Below, in pieces: positions 27,929 through 38,617 of a stretch of 64,000 bases of DNA. The notes beneath the pieces are model-generated. The model did not search any database. It was not told the origin of the DNA and saw only the letters and a list, made by a program, of their open reading frames with translations. Source of the DNA: Pyrinomonadaceae bacterium (GTDB lineage Bacteria; Acidobacteriota; Blastocatellia; Pyrinomonadales; Pyrinomonadaceae). A program made the translations under genes and the position numbers. The stretch is from contig JAJTWY010000002.1 in the NCBI GenBank assembly GCA_021463165.1, positions 1 to 64,000 of the forward strand, given 5' to 3'. The stretch's first letter is position 1; each line of letters opens with the position of its first letter.

Positions 27929-28696
27929 ATGCACAAATTAGTTCTGATACGCCACGGCGAGAGCCAGTGGAACAAGGAAAATCGCTTTACGGGCTGGAAG
28001 GACGTCGATCTGTCAGAAAAAGGGGTCGAGGAGGCCCACTCAGCCGGCAGATTGCTGAAAGCCGAAGGATTTACCTTCGACGAGGCCTATACGTCGGTAC
28101 TCAAGCGCGCGATCCGTACACTCTGGATAATCCTCGGTGAAATGGATCTGATGTGGATCCCGGTCACGAAATCATGGCTGCTCAACGAACGTCATTACGG
28201 CGCCCTCCAGGGCCTCAACAAGGCCGAGACCGCCGCAAAATATGGTGACGAACAGGTTCTGATCTGGCGGCGAAGCTACGATGTGCCGCCGGGCGTGCTC
28301 GACGAAAAGGATGAGCGATACCTCGGGAATGATCCGCGATATGCGGGCATCCCAAAGGGAGATTTCCCGGGAACGGAATGCTTGAAAGATACGGTCGCTC
28401 GCGTTGTCCCCTACTGGGAGACCGAGATCGGGCCAAAAATAAGGGCCGGCAAGCGCCTCATCGTCGCGGCCCACGGCAACAGCCTCCGCGCCCTCGTAAA
28501 ACACCTCGACGGGATCGCTGACTCGGATATCGTCAACCTCAACATCCCTACCGGGGTCCCACTCGTTTACGAGCTCGATGGTAATCTGAAACCTCTAAAA
28601 AGCTACTATCTCGGCGACGCCGACGCGATCAAGGCCGCGCAGGAAGCGGTCGCAAATCAGGGCAAGTCAGGACCATCCGCGTCGGTGAGCGGTTGA
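27929..28696 (+). CDS. gpmA: 2,3-bisphosphoglycerate-dependent phosphoglycerate mutase
   Basis: 255 residues, starting at the ATG before [14 protein letters not shown]; an upstream in-frame TTG at 27893 adds 12 unlikely residues. Interconverts 3- and 2-phosphoglycerate in glycolysis through a phosphohistidine. Catalytic parts: R-H9-G-E-S-x-W-N near the N-terminus, the family signature [17 protein letters not shown], Glu in [13 protein letters not shown], and the second histidine in [15 protein letters not shown]. The length fits the dPGM type. Confidence 0.95.
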   Translation: MHKLVLIRHGESQWNKENRFTGWKDVDLSEKGVEEAHSAGRLLKAEGFTFDEAYTSVLKRAIRTLWIILGEMDLMWIPVTKSWLLNERHYGALQGLNKAETAAKYGDEQVLIWRRSYDVPPGVLDEKDERYLGNDPRYAGIPKGDFPGTECLKDTVARVVPYWETEIGPKIRAGKRLIVAAHGNSLRALVKHLDGIADSDIVNLNIPTGVPLVYELDGNLKPLKSYYLGDADAIKAAQEAVANQGKSGPSASVSG

Positions 28697-28712
28697 ACCC
28701 AAGTTCCGGTCG

Positions 28713-29672
28713 ATGATTTCCGGCCGTCCCGAGATTATGTGGCAAAAAGCACTTTTTTTTCTGGTCATCCTATTCATTCTCTCGCCATGGGGTTCGCCGG
28801 TGTATGCACTGGCATTGGGGCTTGTGATGGCCCTTGCCGTCGGTAATCCGTTTCCATCGCTAACGGGTAAACCGGCCAAGTATTTGCTGCAGATCTCGGT
28901 GGCAATGCTCGGGTTTGGCATCGACCTCAGCTCGGTTTACCGGGCCGGAAAAGACGGTATCGGCCTCATTCTTTTTGTAGTCTCGACCGCACTGATCCTG
29001 GGCTATCTGCTTGGCAAGCTGCTGGGTGTTTTTCCGCGCGTGAGGACACTGGTCTCATCGGGAACGGCGATATGCGGCGGCAGTGCTATCGCGGCGATCG
29101 GGCCGTCGATAAAGGCCGAGAACGACGAGATGACCGTTTCACTCGGCACCATTTTTGTCCTGAACGCTATCGCTCTGTTCGCATTTCCATTGATCGGCAC
29201 CGCTTTGGGCCTTTCGCAGCAGCAGTTCGGCGTCTGGGCGGGCGTTGCGATCCAGGATACAAGCAGCGTCGTCGGAGCCTCGTCCGCCTTTGGCAGCGAA
29301 TCGCTGGCGATCGCAACCACCGTAAAACTCGCCCGAACGCTCTTCATCATTCCGCTTGCTCTTGGCCTCGCCTTTCTGCATCGGGACGAAGGCGGCAAGT
29401 CAAAAGTGACTCTGCCGTGGTTCATCTTCGTCTTTCTCGGAGCGGCCGCGATCCGAACCTACAGCGCGTCGATCGTTCTGCCGAGCATTCTCGATTCGCT
29501 TGTAAATCTGGCAAAGGCCGGACTCGCCGTGACGCTCTTCCTCATCGGCCTGAGCCTCACGCGCGAAACCCTCAGGAACGTCGGCTGGCGGCCATTTGCT
29601 CTCGGAGCTGTCCTCTGGATCGTGATCTCCACGGCGACTCTCATCGCGGTGATCAAGCTGCTGGGTTCTTGA
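28713..29672 (+). CDS. YeiH-family (Cons_hypoth698) putative sulfate exporter-like membrane protein
   Basis: 319 residues with about ten hydrophobic segments. Family motifs are AMLGFGIDLSSV, SSGTAICGGSAIAAIGPSIKA (broken-helix Gly/Ser-rich segment) and GVAIQDTSSVVGASSAFG. Relatives are inner-membrane proteins of the BART superfamily, annotated as putative sulfate exporters; the substrate is not proven. A second in-frame ATG at 28737 (MWQKALF) is an equally possible start. It follows gpmA by 16 bases and may be co-transcribed. Confidence 0.8.
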   Translation: MISGRPEIMWQKALFFLVILFILSPWGSPVYALALGLVMALAVGNPFPSLTGKPAKYLLQISVAMLGFGIDLSSVYRAGKDGIGLILFVVSTALILGYLLGKLLGVFPRVRTLVSSGTAICGGSAIAAIGPSIKAENDEMTVSLGTIFVLNAIALFAFPLIGTALGLSQQQFGVWAGVAIQDTSSVVGASSAFGSESLAIATTVKLARTLFIIPLALGLAFLHRDEGGKSKVTLPWFIFVFLGAAAIRTYSASIVLPSILDSLVNLAKAGLAVTLFLIGLSLTRETLRNVGWRPFALGAVLWIVISTATLIAVIKLLGS

Positions 29673-29720
29673 TTTTCCCACACAACCGTGCTATAAATGA
29701 TACATCATGCTTCGCATGAG

Positions 29721-29754
29721 TCGCCGCTCTGTTGTCTGAGCGGCGATGCTATTT
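29721..29754 (+). terminator. Candidate terminator after the YeiH-type gene
   Basis: TCGCCGCTC (29721-29729) pairs with GAGCGGCGA (29738-29746) over an 8-base loop, followed by TGCTATTTT. The T-run is weak. Confidence 0.45.
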
Positions 29755-29824
29755 TGTGGTGAAAAAGTTTTCGGAAAGTCGGTAAGACAGGGCACAGAAT
29801 TGGTGTTAAATGAGGGAAACACAG

Positions 29825-29893
29825 ATAGTTACGCGTCCCATCTACGGCGTGGGACACTTGTGGGACATGCGGGACAGGATCGGTGACGCGCGG
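29825..29893 (+). repeat. Dispersed intergenic repeat, copy 1
   Basis: About 70 bases with three GTGGGACA-like blocks and a closing GGTGACGCG. The reverse complement of 46903-46981 shares the same order of blocks: ATAGTT start, GGTGGGACAC, a second GGGACA, a third GGGACA, then GGTGACGCG. It lies in the 340-base gap before uvrA; the rest of that gap holds the hairpin at 29721 and no gene. Confidence 0.55.
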
Positions 29894-30012
29894 CCCGGGC
29901 TGCGAACGCGGTCCCGCCCGGAACGGCCGCCGGCCGGAGATCACGGTGAGACTTCCACCGAGGGGATTTGATAAGATACTTGTTTCGACTATTGACGGAA
30001 TTTCAGACTGTA

Positions 30013-32937
30013 ATGGCTATTAAGCAGATAGCGGTACGCGGGGCTCGGCAGCACAACCTGAAAAATATCGATGTGGATATCCCGCGCGATAAGTTTGTGG
30101 TCATCACGGGGCTGTCGGGTTCCGGCAAATCGTCGCTCGCATTCGACACGATCTATGCCGAGGGGCAGCGCCGTTATGTCGAATCTCTGTCCGCTTATGC
30201 CCGCCAATTCCTCGATCAGCTTGAAAAACCGGATGTTGATTCGGTCGAAGGGCTGAGCCCGGCGATCTCGATAGAGCAGAAGACCGTTTCGCGTTCCCCG
30301 CGTTCCACCGTCGGAACGGTGACCGAGATCTACGATTTCATGCGTTTGCTCTTCTCGTCGATCGGCGTTTCTCACTGCCCGGAATGCGATGCGCCGATAA
30401 CGCGGCAGTCGGTCGATCAGATCATCGCCGGTGTCAGCGAACTCCCCGAGGGCGAACGGGTGATGATCCTGGCACCGATCGTTCGAGGCAGAAAAGGCGA
30501 GTTCAAGAAAGAATTCGAAAAGTTCCACAAAGACGGGTTTGTACGGGCACGGGTGGACGGCGAGATACGGCTGCTCGACGAAGAGATAGTCCTCGATAAA
30601 CGCAAAAATCACAGCATCGAGATCGTGGTTGACCGTCTGCTGCTCAAAAATGGTGTTCGCGAACGGCTTGCGGAATCCGTGCGTACGGCCCTGAAACTTA
30701 CGGACGGAGCGGTCCTGATCTCGATCGTAGATGGTGAAGAAAAGCTCTTCTCCGAGAAGATGGCGTGCGTCAACTGTGGGATCAATATCGCACCGCTGGA
30801 ACCGCGTTCGTTCTCGTTCAACTCGGCTTTCGGCGCCTGCAAACGCTGCCAGGGCATCGGTACCGTTATGGAGATCGATGCCGCAAAGATCGTTCCGGAC
30901 GAGACACAGCCGGCCGGAAAGATCGAGTTTCTGAACGGCGCGGACAAGGCCGGCGCCGGGTATTTGAGATCGGCATTGCTTGCCATCATCGAGAAATTTA
31001 CTGATGGTGATCCGCTCGAACTGCCGAAGCTGACAGGCCGGGGAGCCGTGACGAAGGCGCCGCGGCGAGGTAAGAAGCGGCGTTCGAAGGATTCGCCCGG
31101 CGGCCACGCATACGAGGATCTTCTCGAAACAAGATTTTCCGAGCTTCCCGACCAGATCCGCAGTGCATTCTTTAACGGTACGAAGCGGCGGCTGACCTTT
31201 CGGCACGGCGACTACAAATTCGAGCGCGATTGGCCCGGCGCGATGCGGGCGATGCGGGACCGGGTCGAAAATCCACCGTCGGAGAAGATAAAGACCGAAC
31301 TTGAAGGCCTGATCGCACCGATCCCATGTCCCAAGTGCGAAGGGAACCGGCTCCAGCCGGAAAGTCTCGCTGTCAAAGTGAACGGGCTTGGCGTCGGAGA
31401 GTATTCCTCGATGCCGGTTTCGGAATCGGCAAAGGCCTTCGATTCGATCAAGCTCTCGCCTCGCGAGGAAAAGATCGCCGGCCTTGTGCTCAAGGAGATC
31501 ACCGATCGATTGAAGTTCCTCGACGCGGTCGGGCTCGGCTATATGACGCTAAACCGAGCGTCTTCAACACTTTCCGGAGGCGAAGGCCAACGTATTCGGC
31601 TTGCCGCACAGATCGGGTCGCAGCTTCGCGGCGTCCTCTACGTACTCGACGAGCCATCGATCGGGCTTCATCCACGCGACAACCGGCGCTTGCTCGAAAC
31701 GCTTCACGCCCTGCGCGACCTGGGCAACACGGTGCTCGTGGTCGAGCACGACGAAGAGACGATCGGGCATGCTGACTATGTGGTCGATCTCGGCCCGCTG
31801 GCCGGCACGCATGGCGGCGAGGTCATCGCCGTCGGCACGCCGAAGGAGATCGCAAGCACCGACGGGTCCCTCACCGGTAAATATTTGAGTGGCGAACTTG
31901 CGATCGAGGTTCCGGATGTCAGACGCCTGCCGAACGGCCAGCGACTGAAGGTAAAAGGGGCACGCGGCCACAACCTGAAGAATATCGACGTCGAGTTCCC
32001 GCTCGGGCTTCTGACGGTTGTCACCGGGGTTTCCGGCTCAGGTAAATCGACGCTTGTCGAAGACATTTTATATCCGGCCCTCTATAAGCATGTTTACCGG
32101 TCGACCGTCGGCGGCGAACCGCTCGAACACGATTCGATCGAAGGCCTCGATCTGGTGGACAAGATCATCGAGATCGATCAGAAACCGATCGGCCGGACAC
32201 CGCGCTCGAATCCGGCAACATTCACCGGCCTTTTCTCACCGATACGCGACCTTTACGCGATGCTGCCGGAATCGAGGACCCGTGGCTACAAGGCCGGGCG
32301 GTTCTCATTCAACGTCAAAGGCGGCCGCTGCGAGGGCTGCGAAGGCGACGGGATGAAGCGTATCGAAATGAACTTCCTGCCGGACGTTTATGTCACGTGC
32401 GACCTCTGCCGAGGCAAACGATATAATCGCGAAACCCTGGCCGTAAAATACAAGGGCCTTTCGATCGCTGACTTGCTGGAAACGACCATCGAAGATGCCT
32501 TGCCGCTGCTTGAGAACATACCGGCGATCCGGCAGAAGCTCGAGACCTTGCTCGATGTGGGGCTCGGCTATATTCAGATCGGCCAATCGTCAACTACGCT
32601 CTCAGGCGGCGAGGCCCAGCGCATCAAGCTCGCGAAGGAGCTTTCAAAACGCTCGACCGGAAAGACGATCTATATCCTTGACGAACCGACGACCGGCCTC
32701 CATTTCGCCGATGTTCATAAGTTGCTCGATGTTCTGCAAAAGCTGGTCGATACCGGTAATACGGTCATTGTCATCGAACACAATCTCGACGTGATCAAAT
32801 CCGCCGACCATATCATCGATCTCGGTCCGGAAGGCGGCATAGCCGGCGGCAAGATCGTTGCTGCCGGAACGCCGGAAGAGGTCGCAAAGAATAAGAAGAG
32901 CTACACCGGGCGAGCACTGAAGGAGGTATTGGGTTAG
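30013..32937 (+). CDS. uvrA: Excinuclease ABC subunit A
   Basis: 974 residues from the ATG before [18 protein letters not shown]; a frame extending 15 codons upstream is not used by the family. Damage-recognition ATPase of nucleotide excision repair. First ABC half: Walker [10 protein letters not shown] (33-41), zinc-binding cysteines CVNCG ... CKRCQG, signature [12 protein letters not shown]. Second half: Walker [10 protein letters not shown] (672-680), zinc finger CEGCEGDG ... CDLCRGKRY, signature [12 protein letters not shown], Walker [14 protein letters not shown]. It is slightly long, with a basic insert near 360 ([15 protein letters not shown]). Confidence 0.97.
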   Translation: MAIKQIAVRGARQHNLKNIDVDIPRDKFVVITGLSGSGKSSLAFDTIYAEGQRRYVESLSAYARQFLDQLEKPDVDSVEGLSPAISIEQKTVSRSPRSTVGTVTEIYDFMRLLFSSIGVSHCPECDAPITRQSVDQIIAGVSELPEGERVMILAPIVRGRKGEFKKEFEKFHKDGFVRARVDGEIRLLDEEIVLDKRKNHSIEIVVDRLLLKNGVRERLAESVRTALKLTDGAVLISIVDGEEKLFSEKMACVNCGINIAPLEPRSFSFNSAFGACKRCQGIGTVMEIDAAKIVPDETQPAGKIEFLNGADKAGAGYLRSALLAIIEKFTDGDPLELPKLTGRGAVTKAPRRGKKRRSKDSPGGHAYEDLLETRFSELPDQIRSAFFNGTKRRLTFRHGDYKFERDWPGAMRAMRDRVENPPSEKIKTELEGLIAPIPCPKCEGNRLQPESLAVKVNGLGVGEYSSMPVSESAKAFDSIKLSPREEKIAGLVLKEITDRLKFLDAVGLGYMTLNRASSTLSGGEGQRIRLAAQIGSQLRGVLYVLDEPSIGLHPRDNRRLLETLHALRDLGNTVLVVEHDEETIGHADYVVDLGPLAGTHGGEVIAVGTPKEIASTDGSLTGKYLSGELAIEVPDVRRLPNGQRLKVKGARGHNLKNIDVEFPLGLLTVVTGVSGSGKSTLVEDILYPALYKHVYRSTVGGEPLEHDSIEGLDLVDKIIEIDQKPIGRTPRSNPATFTGLFSPIRDLYAMLPESRTRGYKAGRFSFNVKGGRCEGCEGDGMKRIEMNFLPDVYVTCDLCRGKRYNRETLAVKYKGLSIADLLETTIEDALPLLENIPAIRQKLETLLDVGLGYIQIGQSSTTLSGGEAQRIKLAKELSKRSTGKTIYILDEPTTGLHFADVHKLLDVLQKLVDTGNTVIVIEHNLDVIKSADHIIDLGPEGGIAGGKIVAAGTPEEVAKNKKSYTGRALKEVLG

Positions 32938-32960
32938 TGGGCGAAGGGATCATCGGCCGA

Positions 32961-33704
32961 TCATTTGATCGCTTCGATCATTTCCCGAACGGCCTGGTCC
33001 AGCCCTACAAAGACCGAGCGGCTGATGATGTTGTGGCCGATGTTGAATTCTGTTATCTCGGGTATGGCCGCGAGCGCACCGACATTGCGATAGGTCAGGC
33101 CGTGGCCGGCAGCAACGATCAGGCCGAGATCGGCTCCATGTACGGCCGCGGCGCGGATGCGGTCGGTCTCCGCAGAGGCTTTTTGAGCTCCTTCACCATG
33201 AGCCGCTCGAGAGCTTAGCGTGAGCTCGGCATATTCCGCGGTACAGAGCTCAACCTGCTGCGCACCGGCGCTTTTGGCACGCGAGATCTGGTCAAGGTCG
33301 GGGTCGATAAAGATACTGACGAAGATATCCGCTGCCTTCAGTTGCTGAACAGCGTTTTTGACAACTTCAAAATTGCCGATCACGTCGAGCCCGCCTTCGG
33401 TCGTTACTTCGTTCGGGCTTTCGGGGACGAGCGACACGGCATCCGGCTTCGTCCGGACGGCGATCTCGATCATCTCGTCCGTCGCAGCCATTTCGACGTT
33501 GAGGTAGGTCGTGACCACTTCGCGAAGCAGCTCGATATCGCGGTCCTGAATATGGCGCCGATCACCGCGAAGATGGACCGTTATGCCGTCCGCACCGGCT
33601 TGCTCGCAAATGACGGCCGCCGTGATAATGCTCGGTTCGATCGTCTTTCGGGCCTCACGAATGGTGGCCACATGATCGATGTTGACATTGAGTTTCGCGG
33701 TCAT
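32961..33704 (-). CDS. pdxJ: Pyridoxine 5'-phosphate synthase
   Basis: 247 residues, a TIM barrel that condenses 1-deoxy-xylulose-5-phosphate with 3-amino-2-oxopropyl phosphate to form pyridoxine phosphate. Typical segments: [68 protein letters not shown], and [12 protein letters not shown]. Its ATG overlaps the stop of the upstream glycosyltransferase (ATGA), so the two are translationally coupled. It converges with uvrA with a gap of only 23 bases. Confidence 0.96.
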   Translation of the reverse strand: MTAKLNVNIDHVATIREARKTIEPSIITAAVICEQAGADGITVHLRGDRRHIQDRDIELLREVVTTYLNVEMAATDEMIEIAVRTKPDAVSLVPESPNEVTTEGGLDVIGNFEVVKNAVQQLKAADIFVSIFIDPDLDQISRAKSAGAQQVELCTAEYAELTLSSRAAHGEGAQKASAETDRIRAAAVHGADLGLIVAAGHGLTYRNVGALAAIPEITEFNIGHNIISRSVFVGLDQAVREMIEAIK

Positions 33705-34441
33705 TTTGTATCGTAAACTCCTTTCTTGGCATTTCGTCGGATCTGCATCAGTTCGCCGATCATTCTCCGCGTGTCACGGATCGCGCTGACCTTTGAGCCG
33801 GCAACATCGTTCCAACGGACCGGTATCTCGGCAAGCCGCAGATGATGGTAGTTTGCGACGAACAGGAATTCGACGTCGAAACCAAATCTATCGATGGTCA
33901 TCACGTCGAGCAGTGGGCGGAACTTGGCCATATTGAACGCTTTGAATCCGCACTGCGTATCGGAAAACGGCAGTCCGGAGAGCTTGCGAATGATCAGGTT
34001 CACGAGTCGCCCGCCCTGCTCCCGACGCCATGGCTGGTGCGTGCCGATAAGGCTCCGATCAAGGGCCCGCGAGCCGAATGTCACGTCGTATTCGCCGGCG
34101 CGGATCGGGTCGATCAGCTTCGGCATCTCATCGATAGGGGCCGAAAGATCGGCATCAGAAAACAGGGCTATCTCCGCTTCCGACGAGCATAGCCCGGTCT
34201 TGACAGCAAACCCTTTTCCGCGGTTCTGGTCGTAGTGGATTACCTTCGAGCGGATTTCCGGGGCAGAACTCAAGACGCGTTTTGCAAAACCTGCGGTGTC
34301 GTCCTGCGACCCGTCATCGACGACGATGATCTCGGCGTTCAGATCTTGCTCAGAGATGTACGCGATGATCGTCTCCAGCGGCGAGCCGATCCGGTCGCTT
34401 TCGTTGTAGGCTGGAATGACTATCGAGACAGAAGGATTCAT
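33701..34441 (-). CDS. Family 2 glycosyltransferase (dolichyl-phosphate glucosyltransferase-like)
   Basis: 246 residues. GT-A fold with [23 protein letters not shown] and the metal-binding [10 protein letters not shown]; then GSRALDRS and [14 protein letters not shown], as in polyprenyl-phosphate sugar transferases of the DPG synthase group. No C-terminal membrane segments, so a cytosolic or peripheral enzyme making a lipid-linked sugar is likely. Acceptor and sugar are inferred only by family. The 3' end overlaps pdxJ by 4 bases, with no obvious pathway link. Confidence 0.85.
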   Translation of the reverse strand: MNPSVSIVIPAYNESDRIGSPLETIIAYISEQDLNAEIIVVDDGSQDDTAGFAKRVLSSAPEIRSKVIHYDQNRGKGFAVKTGLCSSEAEIALFSDADLSAPIDEMPKLIDPIRAGEYDVTFGSRALDRSLIGTHQPWRREQGGRLVNLIIRKLSGLPFSDTQCGFKAFNMAKFRPLLDVMTIDRFGFDVEFLFVANYHHLRLAEIPVRWNDVAGSKVSAIRDTRRMIGELMQIRRNAKKGVYDTK

Positions 34442-34569
34442 CGAGTAAAAGCATATATCGTAAGGATTTGCAGGAGAAATGTAAAACTACCGCCGACTCA
34501 TTGGGCGGCAAACCCGCGTCGGCAGATATCTCGTCTATGGTATTATGTAGGAGCCGGTATCAGGGCCTT

Positions 34570-36198
34570 ATGGGACGACGATTTACAGTTTTTGCAGTGC
34601 TTTTCATACTTGCCGGGGCATTGGCCGGGGGCTTTCTCGGCCGAATACCCGCCCGAACGTCAGCCGAAGGCGAGGTCACGGCCGAAAAGCTTCTTACCGA
34701 ATACCGCGAGGCGCTTCGCGTCATCGAAGACGGATATTCGGGCAAGGTCGATCTCGAGAAGGTGAATGACAGTTCGATGCAGGGAATGCTGTTCACGCTC
34801 GATCCGCATTCGTCCTTCTTTACCCGCGAAGAGTATCGGAAATTGAATGAGGAACAGGCATCGCAGTTCTATGGGATCGGAGTTTCGATCCTTCGGCATC
34901 GCGACGGCGTTTACATACAATCCGTTATCCCTGACACGCCCGCAGCCAAGGCGGGTCTGAAATATGGCGACCGCATTGTGACCGTCTCGGGCAAAGATGC
35001 TAAGGATTGGTCGAGCGCCGAGGTTTCAAAGAATGTCCGCGGCGAGCGTGGCACTGCTGTTAAGGTGCAGATCGAACGGCTTGGCTCGCAGGCGCCGCTG
35101 GATTTCGAGATCGTCCGGGGAGGTGTCCCGCTTCCCTCGGTGCGAAATACTTTCATGCTTCCGAATTCGGTCGGATACATCGGCCTCACCGGTGGTTTTC
35201 AACAGACCACCTCGGAAGAACTCACGCTTTCCCTGAACGAGCTTAAAAAGCAGGGGATGAAGAGCCTGATCCTGGACCTCCGGGGAAATCCGGGCGGCAT
35301 CCTCGAACAGGCGGTTGCGGTGGTAAGCAAATTTGTTCCCAGCGGCCAGATCGCCGTTACCGTGCGCGGAGCCAGCGGACAGCAGGAAAGAGAATTGAGA
35401 ACGACGGGCGGTACGGTTGAAAATTTCCCCTTGGTCGTGTTGATCAATGGCGGCTCGGCGTCGGCGTCGGAGATAGTCGCCGGGGCCGTTCAGGACTACT
35501 CTCGGGGCCTTGTGGTGGGCAGCGACAGCTTTGGCAAAGGACTGGTACAGAGGATGTTCCGCCTGCCCTACGGGACGGGGCTGACCCTTACGACAGCGAG
35601 GTATTACACGCCGTTTGGCCGTTCCCTGCAGCGGGACTATTCGAGCGGCTCGATCTACGACTATTACACACATGGTGAGGAGCGAACGGATGGGGCAGAG
35701 GTAAAACCGAAGCCGGCCGGCAGCCCGGTTCCGACCGCAAACGGAAGGGTTCTCTATGGCGGCCGGGGTATCGAGCCGGACGTGGTTGTCGAAGGTGCGG
35801 AGTTTTCGCCCTTGAAGGGCCGGATAAATGAGGCGGCATTCTTTTTTGTGAGGCGCTTGGTTGCGGGTCAAATCGAAGGCCTAGAGACCTTCAAGGTCGA
35901 TAAGCAGAACTTTAAGACGACACTTTCGAATGGTGATCTTGCTATAACCGACAAATTATTTGAGTCGTTTCGCGTGTTTGCGGCGGCCGACAAAGCTAAC
36001 GGCGTGACTTCGGATCTCATTTCAAGTCAGTCCGAGTACGCTCGAATGCGGCTGCGTGAAGAATTGGCGACTGCAAACTACTCGACTGAGGCTGGAACGC
36101 AGGTTTTGCTGGAAGCAGACCCGCAGATCCTCAAAGCGGTCGAAGTAATGCCGCAGGCCGTGAATATGGTCGCAGTATTTGCGAACAGCTTTAAGTAG
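34570..36198 (+). CDS. S41-family C-terminal processing protease (CtpA-like)
   Basis: 542 residues from the ATG at 34570, which puts a signal-anchor (FTVFAVLFILAGALAGGFLG) directly at the N-terminus; the open frame runs 34 codons further upstream. A PDZ domain spans about 95-180 (YGIGVSILRHRDGVYIQSVIP ... AGLKYGDRIVTV). The catalytic dyad is Ser298 (NGGSASASEI) and Lys323 (GSDSFGKGLVQ), 25 residues apart as in CtpA/Prc. A periplasmic tail-specific protease. The last ~110 residues after the core are less conserved. A small PKPAGSP linker near residue 410 sits inside the core. Confidence 0.92.
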   Translation: MGRRFTVFAVLFILAGALAGGFLGRIPARTSAEGEVTAEKLLTEYREALRVIEDGYSGKVDLEKVNDSSMQGMLFTLDPHSSFFTREEYRKLNEEQASQFYGIGVSILRHRDGVYIQSVIPDTPAAKAGLKYGDRIVTVSGKDAKDWSSAEVSKNVRGERGTAVKVQIERLGSQAPLDFEIVRGGVPLPSVRNTFMLPNSVGYIGLTGGFQQTTSEELTLSLNELKKQGMKSLILDLRGNPGGILEQAVAVVSKFVPSGQIAVTVRGASGQQERELRTTGGTVENFPLVVLINGGSASASEIVAGAVQDYSRGLVVGSDSFGKGLVQRMFRLPYGTGLTLTTARYYTPFGRSLQRDYSSGSIYDYYTHGEERTDGAEVKPKPAGSPVPTANGRVLYGGRGIEPDVVVEGAEFSPLKGRINEAAFFFVRRLVAGQIEGLETFKVDKQNFKTTLSNGDLAITDKLFESFRVFAAADKANGVTSDLISSQSEYARMRLREELATANYSTEAGTQVLLEADPQILKAVEVMPQAVNMVAVFANSFK

Positions 36199-36316
36199 GT
36201 TACATTTTCGGTACGGTTGAGTTTTGGGCCTGTACCCGGTGCGACGCCGGGACGGTGGATTTTTTTCATTTGCTTACCGTTGGAGTAGAATAATCGCTTC
36301 ACAAGGCCAGTTTTTT

Positions 36317-37468
36317 ATGTACAAGCAGATCGGCATTTTAACAGGCGGCGGAGATGCTCCCGGACTCAACGCCGTCATCCGCGCGGTCGTCAGAACCGCG
36401 ATCGGTGAATTCGGGATGACGTGTATCGGGATCGAGGACAGCTTCGAGGGCATTCTCGGTGATACACACACGGTCAAGCTGACCACCAAAACCGTCAGCG
36501 GCATTCTGCCCCGCGGAGGTACGATACTTGGCACTCGAAATCGCGGGAGCTTTGTAAAGATCGTTAACGGCACCCCGGTTTATCCTGCGATGCCTATCGG
36601 CGAGGCGATCGCCAACCTTGATATTCTCGGCATCGAAGCTCTGATCGTACTCGGTGGTGAAGGTACGCTCGGGATCGCCGAGCAATTCCACAAACGCGGG
36701 TTCCCGGTCATCGGAGTTCCGAAGACGATCGACAATGATCTGGCCGCGACGGAATTCACGTTCGGTTTCATGACCGCGATCGATATCGCGACCGAAGCTC
36801 TCGACCGATTGCATACGACCGCTGCATCGCACGACAGGGTAATGATCCTGGAGGTGATGGGGCGAAATGCCGGCTGGATCGCCCTTCACGCAGGACTCGC
36901 CGGAAGTGCGGATATTATTTTGATCCCTGAGATCCCCTATTCGTTCGATGCGATCGCTCGAAAGGTTCAGGCCCGCGAGAACCTGGGATCGAGATTCACG
37001 AATATCGTCGTTGCGGAAGGCGCGGTCGAACTCGGGAAATCCGAGGTTTACCAGGATACCGGAACGCAGCGGCTCGGCGGTGTTGGCGATTATATCAGGC
37101 GCAGGGTCGAGGAAATGACGGGTAAGGAAGCGCGCACCGTCGTCCTGGGCCATCTGCAGCGGGGAGGCAGCCCGAATGCCTTCGACCGGATGTTAGGTAC
37201 GAACTTCGGCGCCTGCGCGGTTCGTGCGCTGGCCAGCGGAGAAACAGGACGAATGGTGGCCCTGCAGGCAGGCGAAGTCGTCACGGTGCCGCTGGATGAG
37301 GCATGCACAAGTATCAAACGAGTGCCCGTTGACGGACAGCTAGTTCGTACCGCGAGAGACATCGGCATCTCGTTTGCCGCGCCTAAGGAATCAAAACTCG
37401 CTGAGGCCGTCGGCATTGATCCTCGGTTCATCCATTCGACGTCGCCGCCGAACCGTCCAAAGCTCTAA
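36317..37468 (+). CDS. pfkA: 6-phosphofructokinase
   Basis: 383 residues from the ATG before YKQIGILTGGGDAPGLN; the longer frame from 36224 lacks family support. Phosphorylates fructose-6-phosphate. Motifs: GGGDAPGLNAVIR, GGEGTLG (113-119), PKTIDNDL with catalytic TID/D (136-141), EVMGRNAGWIA, and GHLQRGGSPNAFDR. Gly116 at the phosphoryl-donor site predicts ATP use, whereas Lys136 in P-K-T-I-D-N-D is the residue typical of PPi enzymes; this mixed pair is known in group III PFKs. It is probably first in a run ending at 41069, 6 bases before greA. Confidence 0.93.
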   Translation: MYKQIGILTGGGDAPGLNAVIRAVVRTAIGEFGMTCIGIEDSFEGILGDTHTVKLTTKTVSGILPRGGTILGTRNRGSFVKIVNGTPVYPAMPIGEAIANLDILGIEALIVLGGEGTLGIAEQFHKRGFPVIGVPKTIDNDLAATEFTFGFMTAIDIATEALDRLHTTAASHDRVMILEVMGRNAGWIALHAGLAGSADIILIPEIPYSFDAIARKVQARENLGSRFTNIVVAEGAVELGKSEVYQDTGTQRLGGVGDYIRRRVEEMTGKEARTVVLGHLQRGGSPNAFDRMLGTNFGACAVRALASGETGRMVALQAGEVVTVPLDEACTSIKRVPVDGQLVRTARDIGISFAAPKESKLAEAVGIDPRFIHSTSPPNRPKL

Positions 37469-37474
37469 GAAATT

Positions 37475-37945
37475 ATGGAATCAGTAAAGAAGAAGCTTCA
37501 GGATGAACTGGATAAGCTTGAGCAGGAGCTGCACTTCAAGCTCCCCAAGGTCATCCAGCACGCCCGCGAATTCGGCGACCTCAGCGAGAACGCAGAATAC
37601 AAGGCCGCGAAGGAGCGGCAGTCGTTTGTGCAGGCCAGGATCAGCCTTCTCCATCAGCGCATGATGGAGGTAGATTCGATCGATATTTCGAAGATCCCTA
37701 AGGATCGGGTCGCTTACGGTTCTGAGGTCGTTCTCTTCGATCTGGATAAAGAGGAAAAGGTTAGATACCGCCTCGTCACGTCCGAAGAAAGCGAGCCTGA
37801 GAATGGTAAAATATCTACGGTCTCACCCATAGGACAGGCCCTGATGGGGAAACAGGAGGGCGACGAAGTAAAGGTCAAAACACCGACGGGTTGGCGCAAT
37901 TTCGAGATCAGCCGCCTGACGACGATCCACGAACAGGAAGATTAG
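37475..37945 (+). CDS. greA: Transcription elongation factor GreA
   Basis: 156 residues, normal length. The N-terminal coiled coil (1-75) carries the acidic tip motif GDLSENAEYKAAKERQ that reaches into the RNA polymerase secondary channel to stimulate cleavage of backtracked RNA. The C-terminal FKBP-like domain has KVRYRLVTSEES, SPIGQALMGKQEGDEV and VKTPTGWRNFEI. Tightly spaced between pfkA (6 bases) and the phosphatidyltransferase (24 bases). Confidence 0.96.
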   Translation: MESVKKKLQDELDKLEQELHFKLPKVIQHAREFGDLSENAEYKAAKERQSFVQARISLLHQRMMEVDSIDISKIPKDRVAYGSEVVLFDLDKEEKVRYRLVTSEESEPENGKISTVSPIGQALMGKQEGDEVKVKTPTGWRNFEISRLTTIHEQED

Positions 37946-37969
37946 CCATCAAGTGCTGACGGACAACTG

Positions 37970-38617
37970 ATGCTAGGTGCAGGCATAGGACGCGGTGCGA
38001 TGCGGATCATCAATGCGATGGTGCGCGGTTTGGCGTCTGCCGGCATCCCGCCGAATGTGCTCACGACCATAGGCGTCCTGATCAATCTTGCCTGCGGTAT
38101 CCTTTTCGGGTTCGGTGAGTTCTTTTGGGCGGGGATCGTTTTGATCGTGGCGAATTTGTTCGACATGCTGGATGGCAATGTCGCAAGGCTCACCGGCCGC
38201 GTAACCCGCTATGGCGGGTTTCTCGATTCCACGCTCGACCGGCTGTCAGATATGGGCGCGTTCCTCGGGATAATGATCTTCTATTCCCGTATGACGCCCG
38301 AGCATTCGGTGATGAACGTTGCACTCGGCGGTATCGGCATGGTGGCATCGGTTCTGGTCAGCTACACGACCGCCCGAAGCGAAGGGCTCGGCGTCAAAGC
38401 AAATGTGGGCTTTCTGCAGCGGCCGGAGCGCGTTGTTTTGCTTATCATCGGGGCACTATCGACCTGGAGCTGGTCATCATCGCATTTCCTCGCGAACCGA
38501 ATGCCTCAAGTGCTTTGGGTTCTCGCGGTCGGGTCAATGTGGACGCTTATCCAGCGGATGATTTTCATACGGCGTGAACTAATGGCAATGGATCGGAACG
38601 ATCTGGGCGATAAATGA
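37970..38617 (+). CDS. CDP-alcohol phosphatidyltransferase family protein
   Basis: 215 residues with about six membrane segments. The full family signature is present: D65-x2-D68-G69-x2-A72-R73-x8-G82-x3-D86-x3-D90. It transfers a phosphatidyl group from CDP-diacylglycerol to an alcohol; whether glycerol phosphate, inositol phosphate or another is accepted cannot be told from the sequence. Its stop overlaps the next start by 4 bases (ATGA), indicating coupling with the small membrane protein at 38614. Confidence 0.9.
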   Translation: MLGAGIGRGAMRIINAMVRGLASAGIPPNVLTTIGVLINLACGILFGFGEFFWAGIVLIVANLFDMLDGNVARLTGRVTRYGGFLDSTLDRLSDMGAFLGIMIFYSRMTPEHSVMNVALGGIGMVASVLVSYTTARSEGLGVKANVGFLQRPERVVLLIIGALSTWSWSSSHFLANRMPQVLWVLAVGSMWTLIQRMIFIRRELMAMDRNDLGDK

